Assembly (NCBI GenBank): GCA_025499705.1
Contig: JAFMVE010000003.1
Location: 155,010-219,009 of the forward strand
Origin: Carboxylicivirga caseinilyticus
GTDB taxonomy: Bacteria; Bacteroidota; Bacteroidia; Bacteroidales; Marinilabiliaceae
Direction: 5' to 3'
DNA length: 64,000 nt
The position numbers were made by a program, and so were the translations under genes. The notes under the pieces are model-generated. The model did no database searches. It had not been told where the DNA came from and saw only the letters and a list, made by a program, of their open reading frames with translations. Shown here piece after piece: positions 29,440 to 39,423 of this stretch (position 1 is its first letter; each line of letters opens with the position of its first letter).

Positions 29440-29462
29440 AGAACTAAATTATAAATGATTAT

Positions 29463-29497
29463 AAAGGACATGATTCTGCTAAAAAATCATGTCCTTT
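29463..29497. terminator. Bidirectional intrinsic terminator
   Basis: A 13-bp perfect stem (29463-29475 with 29485-29497, 9-nt loop), with a T-run to the right and A-run to the left. It separates the PorV/Q-like gene from the ExbD gene. Confidence 0.9.
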
Positions 29498-29505
29498 TTT
29501 TTATT

Positions 29506-30081
29506 TTATTTGGTAGATAATCTAACAGGTTCGGCTTCTGAGATTAACTTCGGATACATCTCTCTTACGGCATCCTTCTCTTCTTTCTTCAGCTTTTGAT
29601 ATTCTTTACCAAATTTGTTTTTAGCCAGATCATTACGTAACTCATTAAAAGCTCTTAATATTTCATTTTGAACAGTCAGATAGGTTTGATATTGAGTATC
29701 GTTGGCTGTTTGCAGCGAAATAACTCCTTTGCTAACTTCACTTGGTCCAAAGAATGCAATTGTTTTAGTTTCTTTTTCCGATAATTTCGGATCATTCTCA
29801 TGGTTGAGGATGAATTTTTTGGTGGCTTCAGTTAATTGCGAAATATCCATTAATTGTTTTTCAACCATTAACTGATTATCGGCATTTACCAAAACTTCAA
29901 ATACATTTCGGTCGTTTTTGGCCTGATTGGTAGGATCAGGCTCTTCCTGATAGGGTGGAAGTAATGTTCCAATTCCTGTGTCGGTATCCATGGTTGTAGC
30001 TACCAGGAAGAAGATTAATAACAAAAACGCTATGTCAGCCATTGACCCAGCGTTTACTTCTTGTGTTTCTCTTGTTTTCAT
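29506..30081 (-). CDS. ExbD/TolR-family biopolymer transport protein
   Basis: A 191-aa protein with a single N-terminal membrane helix (SMADIAFLLLIFFLVATTM) preceded by polar residues. The conserved aspartate D17 within the helix start is the proton-path residue of ExbD/TolR. It has a long periplasmic domain. ExbD normally works with ExbB/TolQ, but none is adjacent, so partners must be encoded elsewhere. Confidence 0.88.
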   Translation of the reverse strand: MKTRETQEVNAGSMADIAFLLLIFFLVATTMDTDTGIGTLLPPYQEEPDPTNQAKNDRNVFEVLVNADNQLMVEKQLMDISQLTEATKKFILNHENDPKLSEKETKTIAFFGPSEVSKGVISLQTANDTQYQTYLTVQNEILRAFNELRNDLAKNKFGKEYQKLKKEEKDAVREMYPKLISEAEPVRLSTK

Positions 30082-30203
30082 AATGGTATCATTAATTATT
30101 GTTTGTAATTAATGACCCTGCAAATGAATTTGCGATTACACAATTGTAATATACAAAAAATATTCTTTTATGATAAGAATAGTCAGGTTAGTTTTGTGTG
30201 AAA

Positions 30204-30236
30204 TAAAAAAGAGACTCATTCAAACGAAAGAGTCTC
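30204..30236 (-). terminator. Intrinsic terminator of the alkaline phosphatase gene
   Basis: On the minus strand, GAGACTC and GAGTCTC form a 7-bp stem (12-nt loop) followed by TTTTTT. Confidence 0.85.
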
Positions 30237-30258
30237 CGGGCATATTCAACTTAATTCT

Positions 30259-31659
30259 TTATAGTATAACAAGTTCATTTACTTCAGCAGCCTGAAGCAT
30301 AAAATTATGTAACTCATAATTTTTAATAAAGGGGGTAAGCTTTTCACTTCCCGGACCAAACATGGCCAATTCAACAAAATCGGCAGAGTGATTCATGCCC
30401 GACCAGCCAACAGATGTATAATTTTTCTGTATCTGTGCTAAAGGTTCGAAAGGAAGGTTATAAGCATTATATAATCCTTCTTCATGCGAATCATATGCTT
30501 TTAGAAGTTGTCTGGCTTCATCTTCAGAAATCACAATGTTTTGGGCATGTTGAATTCGTTCAATCACATGCGATGGTTTATCGTTTTTAGTGATGCCAAA
30601 TAAAACCCAGTCGTTGGTGTGTTTTACATTAAACAAAGTTTCAAATTTAGCATCCACCTTATCACTTTTAATAAGCCCCGGATTGGCATTCCCATGGTCA
30701 GACGTAATGATTACCAAAGTGTCGTCACGTCCTTCAGCAAATTTGATAGCTTCAGCAACTGCATTATCAAAGTCAATTTGCTCATAAATCAAGCCAGTTG
30801 TATCGTTTGCATGAGCTGCCCAGTCAACCTTACCACCTTCAACCTGTAAAACAAATCCTTCAGGTTGATCGCCCATAAGTTCGATAGCTTTTCGGGTCAT
30901 CTCAGCTAATGTAGGTATCTTTGCCTTTAGTTCAGCATCATTCTCCAAATCCAGGCTGTATGGCAAACCATCTTCATGAAAAACACCTATAACTGGTTTT
31001 CCTTTAGTAGCTTTAGCCATTTGTTGCTTGTTTCTAATCACTTGAAAACCGGCATTTTCAAAATCGCCAAATATATCTTTTTTATCTTCCCGTTTACTGC
31101 CATCGAAATACTCAGTTCCTCCACCCATCATAACATCAAATTGAAGCTCCAGGTATTTAGAGGCAATTTTATCCTGCATGTTTCTGTGTTTGAAATTAAC
31201 AGAAAACCCTGCAGGGGTAGCGTGAGTAATGGGAACGGTTGTAACACATCCAACCGCCTTACCGGCATCTTTAAATTTCTGCAGAATAGGTTTATTAAAC
31301 GATCCGTCGGGATTAACATTTAATGTGCTGTTATTTACTCTTCGTCCACTTCCCCAGGCCGATGAACCTGCTGCTGAATCGGTAACCAGCGAATTAGCGG
31401 AAGCTGTATCTACAAAGGCTTTGGTGACTCTGTTGTTGCGATATAAATCAATCCATGTACTGCCTCTTCCTTCTTTTTTCTGTAGAAGCAGATCAGCCAT
31501 ATTTAATGTCCCCGAACTCATACCATCACTCACCATAAAAATGATGTTACGGGCTTTTTTTGAAACAGTATTTTTACAACTCGAAAGTATTGTAGGCGTT
31601 GCCAGTGCTCCGGTTAACGCTGCTAGTAATCCGGTATTAATAAAATCTCTTCTTTTCAT
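30259..31659 (-). CDS. Alkaline phosphatase (PhoA family), Tat-exported lipoprotein
   Basis: A 466-aa protein. The N-terminus MKRRDFINTG has a twin-arginine motif followed by a hydrophobic stretch ending in SSC (C28), so Tat export with lipid anchoring is likely. Core: metal site D45 in MVSDGMSSG, nucleophile S95 in VTDSAAGSSAWG, LQVEGGKVDWAAHANDT, ITSDHGNAN and HTNDWVLF, plus a C-terminal GMNHSADFVELAMFG. It hydrolyses phosphomonoesters in the periplasm or at the surface. PhoB boxes were not seen upstream. Confidence 0.93.
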   Translation of the reverse strand: MKRRDFINTGLLAALTGALATPTILSSCKNTVSKKARNIIFMVSDGMSSGTLNMADLLLQKKEGRGSTWIDLYRNNRVTKAFVDTASANSLVTDSAAGSSAWGSGRRVNNSTLNVNPDGSFNKPILQKFKDAGKAVGCVTTVPITHATPAGFSVNFKHRNMQDKIASKYLELQFDVMMGGGTEYFDGSKREDKKDIFGDFENAGFQVIRNKQQMAKATKGKPVIGVFHEDGLPYSLDLENDAELKAKIPTLAEMTRKAIELMGDQPEGFVLQVEGGKVDWAAHANDTTGLIYEQIDFDNAVAEAIKFAEGRDDTLVIITSDHGNANPGLIKSDKVDAKFETLFNVKHTNDWVLFGITKNDKPSHVIERIQHAQNIVISEDEARQLLKAYDSHEEGLYNAYNLPFEPLAQIQKNYTSVGWSGMNHSADFVELAMFGPGSEKLTPFIKNYELHNFMLQAAEVNELVIL

Positions 31660-31875
31660 TTTTTTCTTTTGAAAGGGTGAAAATAGAAAAATCGATCTAA
31701 CTATACTTTAAAGAATGATTAAGAATTTAAAAATAATTGTAATCAGACAATTAGTTGGTTGATTCATTATTAAGTATGATATTTACCTTAATTAATCTGG
31801 GTATCTGCAAAATCAGAATTAATAAAACTTATCATTTTCATTTATCCTTGTATATAACCTTAATACCCTAAATCC

Positions 31876-32553
31876 ATGAGACTCACAAAAATCAAACTTA
31901 ATTTTATTATCGACATTGTTATGTTCATCGTTATGATGATGGTGGTAGGTGTCGGTTTTTTAATGGAATATATGCTTATTCCAGGTTCACAACGACATGA
32001 AGTTTACGGTAGAAATGTAGAGTTGTATTTTTGGGGTTTCGATCGACATCAATGGGGTGATGTACACCTTATTTTGGGTTTGATACTTGTATTTTTACTG
32101 ATCCTTCACATTGTTTTTCACTGGAAATTAATTGTAGCTATTTACAAAAGAATGTTTGAGGGTAGAATTTTAAGAGTCTTACTAACGATAGCCATTATAA
32201 TTATTACTGTTCTGCTTGTAATTGCTCCTCTTTTTCTTAAACCTCAGGTTGTGGAAGGTAGCAGTAGTCATGGGCGTGAAGATAGGAATGAATTAAGACG
32301 TAATGATCATTCAATAAATGAAGGAACTACATTTCATACATCCGAACACGAAGATTACTCCGTTGAGATTTATGGTTCAATGTCACTTCAGGAAGTTGCA
32401 GATAAGTACGTTATCCCTGTTGAAGACCTGGCATCGGCAATTGATGTGCCAGTAACAATGAGTGGAGAACGTTTGGGCAGGTTAAAGAAAGATTATGGCT
32501 TTGATATGAATGATTTAAGAGACTTTGTTGAAGAGAAAATAGCAAAAAAATAA
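31876..32553 (+). CDS. DUF4405 membrane protein
   Basis: A 225-aa protein with three membrane helices in the first ~120 aa, including HQWGDVHLILGLILVFLLILHIVFHW. Its histidines are placed as in DUF4405 and di-haem cytochrome b-like proteins. The C-terminal ~75 aa (SMSLQEVADKYVIPVEDLASAIDVP ... GFDMNDLRDFVEE) is a small helical domain common in such proteins. Possibly a haem-binding membrane electron carrier; this is not proven. Confidence 0.75.
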   Translation: MRLTKIKLNFIIDIVMFIVMMMVVGVGFLMEYMLIPGSQRHEVYGRNVELYFWGFDRHQWGDVHLILGLILVFLLILHIVFHWKLIVAIYKRMFEGRILRVLLTIAIIIITVLLVIAPLFLKPQVVEGSSSHGREDRNELRRNDHSINEGTTFHTSEHEDYSVEIYGSMSLQEVADKYVIPVEDLASAIDVPVTMSGERLGRLKKDYGFDMNDLRDFVEEKIAKK

Positions 32554-32724
32554 GTTTATTGACTTTGTAGAAATACATTCATTTTATATCTATAACGTAA
32601 AGTTTTGCATTCAGTCAAAAAAACTTAATAACTAGTGAATTATATTGTAATTATACTTTCCATATCGTATTTGTTTTCGTAATTTATATATTAGGGAAAT
32701 CAATCATCTAACTGGATCAGACAA

Positions 32725-35700
32725 ATGAGCGATTTTTTTGATATTGTACTTGAAAACGATATGGATTTGTCTGTGGATTATCCACATTGCCTTGCTCAGC
32801 TTATTTTCGAGGATCAGGAGCAAAGAAATGAGAATGCGGATATCATACTGAGTCATATTGGTAATTACTACAAAGAGATTAACCTGCCAAAGTTTCGGCA
32901 TATACTTTTTGAATTATATAAGCATATCAAAGATAAAGGTTTATCTGCTGGAGATACCGTGCTTTTAGCCAGTATAGCCGGGAATAATGAATTGTATATC
33001 GCTTTACTGTTTGCTGCTCTTACTTCCTATGGAATAAGGGTTTTGTTGCCTATGTTCGTTGAGGTTAGTGATGTAAAGGACTGGATTCAACAAACCAATT
33101 GTAAGGGTATTGTATTACCGGAATCAGAAATAGACGGACTACCTCAACATGACAACGAAAAAAAGCAGGTAAAAAGTTTAAAGGGTATTGCCAATGAACT
33201 CGGATTATTATTTTTAGATATCAACAAGGATCTGAAGTTGAACAAGCTGATTGATGAAGAACCTGGTGATTCTGATTTTACCTGTAGTCCAATCTATGAT
33301 GAAATCAAAGAAAAGACATCGCTAAAAACAGAGGCTTTATTAATTACAACTTCTGGTTCGTCTGGTAAATCGAAACTGATCCATTATAACCAGCAAGGAT
33401 TCATCTTTAACTGCTTAAGTTGGCAACAAGCTGGTTTTTATAATCACAATGTTATGGGTGGCAGGTGTTTTACGCCAATGTTCAACCACACCATGGGCAT
33501 TCGTTCATTTTTTAATGCAATATGGACTGGAAATCCGATCTGTATCATTAATACAGAATGGTTTGTTGAAAAGCCTGAAATTGTAAGGTATTTTCTTTTA
33601 CAGATGAAACCGGAACATATTACCGGAGGTCCTTCAGTATATAAACTTTTTCTGGAGTTGATGCGATTCTTTCCCGAGTTAAAGGAAGTATTGTCGAAAT
33701 CATTTAAAACTTTAATATCCAGTGGTGCAAGGATTGATGAAAATACAATTCAGGAAATTGAATCTGCATTTGGTATAAAAATGCACAATGCTCTTGGTAC
33801 AACTGAAACACAGCAAGTACTAAATACTTTGTTACTAAAGAATGATAGTCTTAAGGATCGTGAGTCATTGGGTGCTCCCCTGCCTGGTGTAAAACTGGGA
33901 CTTAAGAAGATGGAAGGATCGAAAGATGAATATGAGCTTTTTCTGAAGTCAAAATTTGGGATGAGTTGTATTAGTGATGATGCTTTTGATGATTCTGTTG
34001 CACCTGTTGGCTACTTCGAAACCGGTGACGTAGTAAGTTTAAAAGCTGACAACCTGATTTATTATGAGGGAAGAAAAAAATCTGATTTTATTAAAGATGG
34101 TTTTGGCGTTAAGATTCCGGTTAAGATATTATACAGGTATTATCAACCACTTGAATCGATATGTAAACATATTGAGTTTTTTCCTATCAAAGGAATTACC
34201 GGATTAGCTGCCTTACTTTTTATAGACGATAATAATTTAAACAGAGGCAAGGTAGTTGAGAAAAAAATAATTGATGAGTTTTCGGCTCGAATTACAGAAT
34301 TGAATAACCGGCTTAGCAGCACATTGGAGCCTTTCGAATTTCGACATCGGACAATTATTCGGTTTGTATTGATTAATGATATTGTTCCGGCAACGGTAAA
34401 GGGAAATGTTTCGAGGTTTTTGCTACGCAAGCATTACGCAAAGGAGATTAGTAGTCTAACCGAGATATTTACAAACGGAGAAATAATAAACTACGTTAAA
34501 AATAAAAAAGAGCAGGTTACCTCGTTTTCCTATTATCATAATCCAAGGATGGGAGAGATGCTTAAGGCATTAGGTATGGATTATACTTATCACAGGGCAA
34601 AGAAGGATTCGTTGTTTACGATGAGAAATGATGAGGAAGTGGAGATTCTTGATTTTACAGGGGGCTTTGGAACCAATTTGCTTGGTCACAACAATTCACA
34701 ATTAAAAGAGACCTTAGCGGACTTTATTAGTCATGATCAAATACCTTTATCTGATCAGGGAAGTATTCAAAGGCCCATTGGTGAATTGGCCCGAAAACTA
34801 AATGATATTGTTGGGAAATCTACCGGTAAAGTGTTTAATGTTTTATTTGGATCAACAGGTTCGGAAGCCGTTGAGATGGCCTTGCATCATGCTTATTTGG
34901 AATGGATTAATCAATTGGATAAACTAAAGGAGAATCAGTACCGACAATTTGGAGCGGAAGCGGGCTCCTTACTTTCCGAAATTTGGGATGATAATTATAC
35001 GATTATAAAAGAAACCAAACCATCCTTTATATCTTTAAAAGAAGGTTTTCATGGTCATACACTTGGTTCGCGCAATTTCTTAGGTAATAATAAAAAGAGA
35101 CAAAAATTTTCGCCTATTTTAGGTTTCAATACAATCTTTATTGACGATCAAGCTGAAAATTGGAAAGAAAGATTGGAAGATGCAATAAGCAACAATTCCA
35201 TTCAACTTAAACGAATAGTATATCGTAATAAGGAACTGATTGTCGAAAAGTTTGCTTTTGACTCTGTGGTTGGTGCTATTGCAGAGCCTGTTGTCGGTGA
35301 AGGCGGTATCCGTTGTGTGGATAATAAGGTATTACAACAACTTTCAGAATATTCATTTCCCCTGATTATTGATGAGATACAATGTGGCTTGGGGCGCTCG
35401 GGTTCATTTCTGGCGTCCGAAGGTATCAAGGGCGATTATTATCTTTTTGCAAAAGCGCTCGGAGGCAATTATCAGAAGATTTCAGCTGTTTTGATTGATA
35501 AGCAACATTATTATGAGAAGTTTACTGATTATTATAGTTCAACTTTTGCTAATTCGGGTTTGGCTGCTTCATTGGCTATTGCCACTCTTGATATAATCGA
35601 AAAAGACCAGTTAGCTGATAAATGTGCTGAAAAGGGAGCTTTCATCCGAATTGAATTGGATAAACTTAGGCATAGATATCCCGAAATCATTCAAAAAATA

Positions 35701-37134
35701 GAAGGAAAAGGATTAATGCAGGGTATCTGGTTTTGCGATTTCTCAAAGCATAGCAATTTTCTTTTACGATGTTTTTACAATGAAAAAGATTTAGGTTTAC
35801 TCTTATCATCCTATCTGTTAAACAGGTTTAATATTCGTGTTCTGCCTTCTTTATCAGCACCCAATGTTATAAGGGTTGAGCCATCTGCCTATATTACCCA
35901 TGAAGAGGTTTTAAAACTGGTTGAGGCTTTTGGTCATTTGTGTCAAGATATTCGTGACAATAACACTTATAGTCTGGTAAAGTCATTGATGAGTGATGAT
36001 CCATTTTCTGACAACAAAGGAATGGCAGTTTCTGATTTTTTAAATACTGATTTGGAAGAACCTACCGAAGGAGCTGAAAAGGTTGCTATGATTGCTCATT
36101 TTGTGCATCCCACACTTGAACTCCGTAATCTGGGTGAGGAGTATTGCAAGGCTTCTGATACAGGTTTATGGCTTTTGTTTAATAAACTTCAGGTTTTAAT
36201 GCAGATGAAACCGGTCGTGTTGTTTTCAAAAAACATTCTCAAAGACAAGATTCATTTTAGTCTAATATTATTACCCGTTGATTCAGCCATTCTTGAAAAG
36301 TATTACCGTCAGAATAAACAGAGTGAGATCATTAGACATGTTCAGAAATGTGTTGATCTGGCTGTGTCGTTAGGCATTAAAACCATTAGTCTGGGAGCAT
36401 ACACCTCAATCATAAGTAATAACGGATTGTCCTTGGTGAATTCTAATGATATTAAGATTATTACCGGAAACACTCTTACGGCAGCCTGCGGAATTACGCG
36501 AATCGTTGAAACTATTCAGAATCTGAATTTGAATGAGGGAATCAGGTGTGCCATAATTGGTGCAGCCGGTAATATTGGATCTATTATTACCGAGAGCCTG
36601 CTTGGAGAAAATATTAATTGGGAAGAGATCATATTGCTAGGCAGAAATCAAAACAAGTTGAATCATTTATTGGGTGATCTTAAAACTGAGTTAAATGATA
36701 ATGCCTATAAAGTAAGACTCGGATTAGGGATGGAAGAATTGAAAAACTGCAATCTGATTATAACAGCTTCCAACACCAATGATCCTTTGGTTTATCCACA
36801 TCATGTAAGTACCAGCGAAAAGATTGTAATTTGTGATGTTTCAGTTCCTTCTGCAATTTCTGAAGATGTGCAGAAAATGGAAAATGTTACCTATCTTTCT
36901 TTTGGTTCAAGAATTACATTACCCGGAGAAAAGGATTTTTTTATGGGCTCTAAAACAGCCAAAGGTACCATCTATTGCTGCGGTGCTGAAGCTATACTTA
37001 ATGGTCTGGAACCTATTTATTCATCATTAACAGGCAAAATAAGCAGAGAAGGAGTGGAAGAAGTGACACGGTTAGCCCGCAAGTATCATTTCTTGGACAA
37101 GATAGAGGATGCCGAAACATTTAAAACAACGTAA
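32725..37134 (+). CDS. Trifunctional fusion: adenylating enzyme, class III aminotransferase, AAR-like reductase
   Basis: A 1469-aa cytosolic protein. Domain 1 (~1-590) is an ANL-superfamily adenylating enzyme with TTSGSSGKSKLIHY around 209. Domain 2 (~600-1085) is a class III PLP aminotransferase: FGSTGSEAVEMALHHAY, LIIDEIQCGLGRSGSFL and the PLP lysine K910 in FAKALGGN. Domain 3 (~1110-1469) resembles cyanobacterial acyl-ACP reductase (AAR): SLGAYTSIISNNG, IITGNTLTAAC, the Rossmann loop GAAGNIG (1279-1285), and C1418/C1419 in IYCCGAEAI at the AAR catalytic-cysteine position. There is no carrier protein. Inference: acyl activation, reduction to aldehyde and transamination to an amine. First gene of a five-gene lipid-like operon. 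Confidence 0.85.
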   Translation: MSDFFDIVLENDMDLSVDYPHCLAQLIFEDQEQRNENADIILSHIGNYYKEINLPKFRHILFELYKHIKDKGLSAGDTVLLASIAGNNELYIALLFAALTSYGIRVLLPMFVEVSDVKDWIQQTNCKGIVLPESEIDGLPQHDNEKKQVKSLKGIANELGLLFLDINKDLKLNKLIDEEPGDSDFTCSPIYDEIKEKTSLKTEALLITTSGSSGKSKLIHYNQQGFIFNCLSWQQAGFYNHNVMGGRCFTPMFNHTMGIRSFFNAIWTGNPICIINTEWFVEKPEIVRYFLLQMKPEHITGGPSVYKLFLELMRFFPELKEVLSKSFKTLISSGARIDENTIQEIESAFGIKMHNALGTTETQQVLNTLLLKNDSLKDRESLGAPLPGVKLGLKKMEGSKDEYELFLKSKFGMSCISDDAFDDSVAPVGYFETGDVVSLKADNLIYYEGRKKSDFIKDGFGVKIPVKILYRYYQPLESICKHIEFFPIKGITGLAALLFIDDNNLNRGKVVEKKIIDEFSARITELNNRLSSTLEPFEFRHRTIIRFVLINDIVPATVKGNVSRFLLRKHYAKEISSLTEIFTNGEIINYVKNKKEQVTSFSYYHNPRMGEMLKALGMDYTYHRAKKDSLFTMRNDEEVEILDFTGGFGTNLLGHNNSQLKETLADFISHDQIPLSDQGSIQRPIGELARKLNDIVGKSTGKVFNVLFGSTGSEAVEMALHHAYLEWINQLDKLKENQYRQFGAEAGSLLSEIWDDNYTIIKETKPSFISLKEGFHGHTLGSRNFLGNNKKRQKFSPILGFNTIFIDDQAENWKERLEDAISNNSIQLKRIVYRNKELIVEKFAFDSVVGAIAEPVVGEGGIRCVDNKVLQQLSEYSFPLIIDEIQCGLGRSGSFLASEGIKGDYYLFAKALGGNYQKISAVLIDKQHYYEKFTDYYSSTFANSGLAASLAIATLDIIEKDQLADKCAEKGAFIRIELDKLRHRYPEIIQKIEGKGLMQGIWFCDFSKHSNFLLRCFYNEKDLGLLLSSYLLNRFNIRVLPSLSAPNVIRVEPSAYITHEEVLKLVEAFGHLCQDIRDNNTYSLVKSLMSDDPFSDNKGMAVSDFLNTDLEEPTEGAEKVAMIAHFVHPTLELRNLGEEYCKASDTGLWLLFNKLQVLMQMKPVVLFSKNILKDKIHFSLILLPVDSAILEKYYRQNKQSEIIRHVQKCVDLAVSLGIKTISLGAYTSIISNNGLSLVNSNDIKIITGNTLTAACGITRIVETIQNLNLNEGIRCAIIGAAGNIGSIITESLLGENINWEEIILLGRNQNKLNHLLGDLKTELNDNAYKVRLGLGMEELKNCNLIITASNTNDPLVYPHHVSTSEKIVICDVSVPSAISEDVQKMENVTYLSFGSRITLPGEKDFFMGSKTAKGTIYCCGAEAILNGLEPIYSSLTGKISREGVEEVTRLARKYHFLDKIEDAETFKTT

Positions 37135-37135
37135 T

Positions 37136-38218
37136 ATGAATCCTCTTTTTGATTTTGGATTATCTCAGGAAGACGTTGAGTCAGAAGAAAAGGCACTGAA
37201 ACTGAAAGATGGTGATCATCTTTTATCAATTTCCAGTGCAGGGGATGTAGCCTTAAATTTATTGGCCCGAAATAGTGTTAAAATCAAATGTATCGATATA
37301 AATGAGAATCAGAATCAATTACTAAAGCTTAAAATTAAAGCACTTCAATATCTTGAACCTGCAGAAGCGGCTGGTTTTTTAGGGTTTATGCCTCAACAAA
37401 AGGACGTCAGGTTAAAATATTACAATAAATTATCAACCTCGTTTACCACCCAGGAATCAGAATTTTGGGAAAGAAACAGATTGGCGATAGAAAAAGGAGT
37501 CATTAATGCGGGAAGATTTGAGCAATACATGGCGCGTTTTAATTCTATTGGTTTGGCCATTGTAGGAAAGAAAAAGATACAAGGATTACTGGAGTTTGAT
37601 AATGTAAAAGATCAATATTCATACTTCGATAATAAGCTCAATACAAAACGACTCAATAAACTGTTTCAAATAATATTTCACCCCAGAATTTATAAGGGAA
37701 ATGCAATAGCTGAGCAAGGATTTAAGAATTCAGGGAAGAATAATATTGCTGAGTTCTTTTTTCAAAGATTCAGAGATTTTTGTTGCTCTACTCTGGCTTA
37801 TAAGAATTACTTTTTGCAATATACATTCTTTGGAAAGGTTTTATTTAAAGATGCTTTACCAGATTATCTGACAGAATCAGGAGTGAAAAATATCAAAAGA
37901 AATCTCTTGGATTTAACCATTGAAACGATAGCACTAAAACAGTTTCTTGAAAAAAGTCAGCCGGGAGATTTTAATAGGTTTCATCTCTCCAATATTAGTG
38001 ATTGGGTTAATAAAGAAGAGTTTGATGAGCTAATGAAATTGGTCTTTCAAGTATCTGCAAACAATGGAAGAATCAGCTCAAGGTTTATTCATCATTTACA
38101 TCCAATGCCGGATAAATTAACAGAGACTGTTATCTCAGAGACATCTTTAGGGGAGGAAATTATTAAAACAGATCGTTATCCTTTTTATAATATTGTACCT
38201 TATATGATTATAAAATAA
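37136..38218 (+). CDS. BtaA-like (DUF3419) S-adenosylmethionine:3-amino-3-carboxypropyl transferase
   Basis: A 360-aa protein from the ATG at 37136, two bases after the upstream stop; an open frame reaches back to 37109. The SAM pocket LLSISSAGDVALNLLA followed by CIDINENQNQLLKLKIKAL fits the DUF3419/BtaA pattern (SAG, then D-x-N-x-x-Q-LL-LK). BtaA transfers the aminocarboxypropyl group of SAM to the 3-OH of diacylglycerol, giving diacylglyceryl homoserine. No BtaB N-methyltransferase is adjacent, so a betaine lipid is not the obvious end product. The acceptor could differ. Confidence 0.75.
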   Translation: MNPLFDFGLSQEDVESEEKALKLKDGDHLLSISSAGDVALNLLARNSVKIKCIDINENQNQLLKLKIKALQYLEPAEAAGFLGFMPQQKDVRLKYYNKLSTSFTTQESEFWERNRLAIEKGVINAGRFEQYMARFNSIGLAIVGKKKIQGLLEFDNVKDQYSYFDNKLNTKRLNKLFQIIFHPRIYKGNAIAEQGFKNSGKNNIAEFFFQRFRDFCCSTLAYKNYFLQYTFFGKVLFKDALPDYLTESGVKNIKRNLLDLTIETIALKQFLEKSQPGDFNRFHLSNISDWVNKEEFDELMKLVFQVSANNGRISSRFIHHLHPMPDKLTETVISETSLGEEIIKTDRYPFYNIVPYMIIK

Positions 38219-38294
38219 TAGGATACTTTGTGTCGCATCTTACTAATTATCATGTAATTGAGATCCGATCCGATTAACAGTATTGAAAAAAAGG

Positions 38295-39419
38295 ATGGAG
38301 TCAAAGAAATCAGATATGATTAAAAACAAATCAAAATATACAGTAGCTCTTTTGGATCGTTCCTATAATCAGCAGATGCTTGATATTTTGAAATCGTGTC
38401 CGATAAAATCTGGTGGTTTTGAGATATGTTTCGACAGGGAACCTGATGTTTTTAAATTGGCAGAGTTAAAGTATAATCCTGCCAAATACATTGGGTTTTT
38501 TAAGGATGAAAAATTAGTTGGATTTATCCTGATGGGGTATCATCAGGCCTATATCAATGGGAAAACCCGTGAAGTTTATCACTTTACCGATTTTTACGTG
38601 TTGGAAGAAGCCCGTAATAAAGGATTCTTTTACAAGGCTTCTGAGTTGGTTTTTAAAAATGCTGAGGTGGGTTATGCAATAATTATGCAGGGTAACAATG
38701 ATGCATTGAGTCATGTATCACGACGACATAAGAAATTTCCATACGTTCCTTTTTCAAAAACAGTTGGAACACTGGATGTACGAAATATTCTGGTTACTTT
38801 TAAAAAGAAAGAATCACGGAAGTATGAAATTAGAAGGGCAACCATAAAAGATATACCAACGATTATTGAGTTATTAAAAACTGAATATTCAAATCGTCTT
38901 TTCGGACAATATGTCGATGAATCAACATTCAAAGCTAATTTAAATAAGAAGCCTGGATTAACAATTGAAAATTATTATCTGGCGGAGAAAGATAATAAAG
39001 TGGTTGGTGTATGTGCAGCATGGGATACAGGTTCTTTTAAGCAAACACGCGTGTTAAAGTTGAGTTTGAATCTTAGAATGACCAGGTTTGTCTATTCCGT
39101 TTTGGCATACTTGTTTGGTTTTCCAACCCTTCCCGATGAGGGAAAATGTTTTAAGGAGGTTTACCTGACTGATTATGCTGTAAAAGACAGAAATTCGGGG
39201 ATCATGAGAGCTTTGCTTGTACGAATTTATAATGAATACAGAACGAAGAAGAACAATAGTGTTATTTTTGGTAGTAGTGAAGATGATCCTTTACTAAAGG
39301 CAACAAAAGGATTCTTTAGTCAATCAGTTAAGTCGCATATTATTCTGAGTGTAGCTGATGAGAACATGATTAATGAAACGAAAGTCAATTTGCCATATAT
39401 TGATGTAGCCATGTTATAA
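38295..39419 (+). CDS. Tandem GNAT acetyltransferase-like protein
   Basis: About 374 aa from the ATG at 38295 (a TTG 12 nt earlier is open). Two GNAT-like halves. The first has FTDFYVLEEARNKGFFYKASE; the second has VYLTDYAVKDRNSGIMRALLVRIYNEY, each a motif A region with R/Q-x-x-G-type loops. Might be an N-acyl or N-acetyltransferase for an amine product of the pathway. It lies 76 nt after the BtaA-like gene and 4 nt before the small membrane gene. Confidence 0.7.
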   Translation: MESKKSDMIKNKSKYTVALLDRSYNQQMLDILKSCPIKSGGFEICFDREPDVFKLAELKYNPAKYIGFFKDEKLVGFILMGYHQAYINGKTREVYHFTDFYVLEEARNKGFFYKASELVFKNAEVGYAIIMQGNNDALSHVSRRHKKFPYVPFSKTVGTLDVRNILVTFKKKESRKYEIRRATIKDIPTIIELLKTEYSNRLFGQYVDESTFKANLNKKPGLTIENYYLAEKDNKVVGVCAAWDTGSFKQTRVLKLSLNLRMTRFVYSVLAYLFGFPTLPDEGKCFKEVYLTDYAVKDRNSGIMRALLVRIYNEYRTKKNNSVIFGSSEDDPLLKATKGFFSQSVKSHIILSVADENMINETKVNLPYIDVAML

Positions 39420-39423
39420 AACG

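Noticed and set aside
32725..37134. NRPS/PKS-type megasynthase
   Set aside because: No carrier-protein (GxDSL) motif, condensation or ketosynthase domain is visible in the 1469 aa, and the C-terminal domain fits acyl-ACP reductase.
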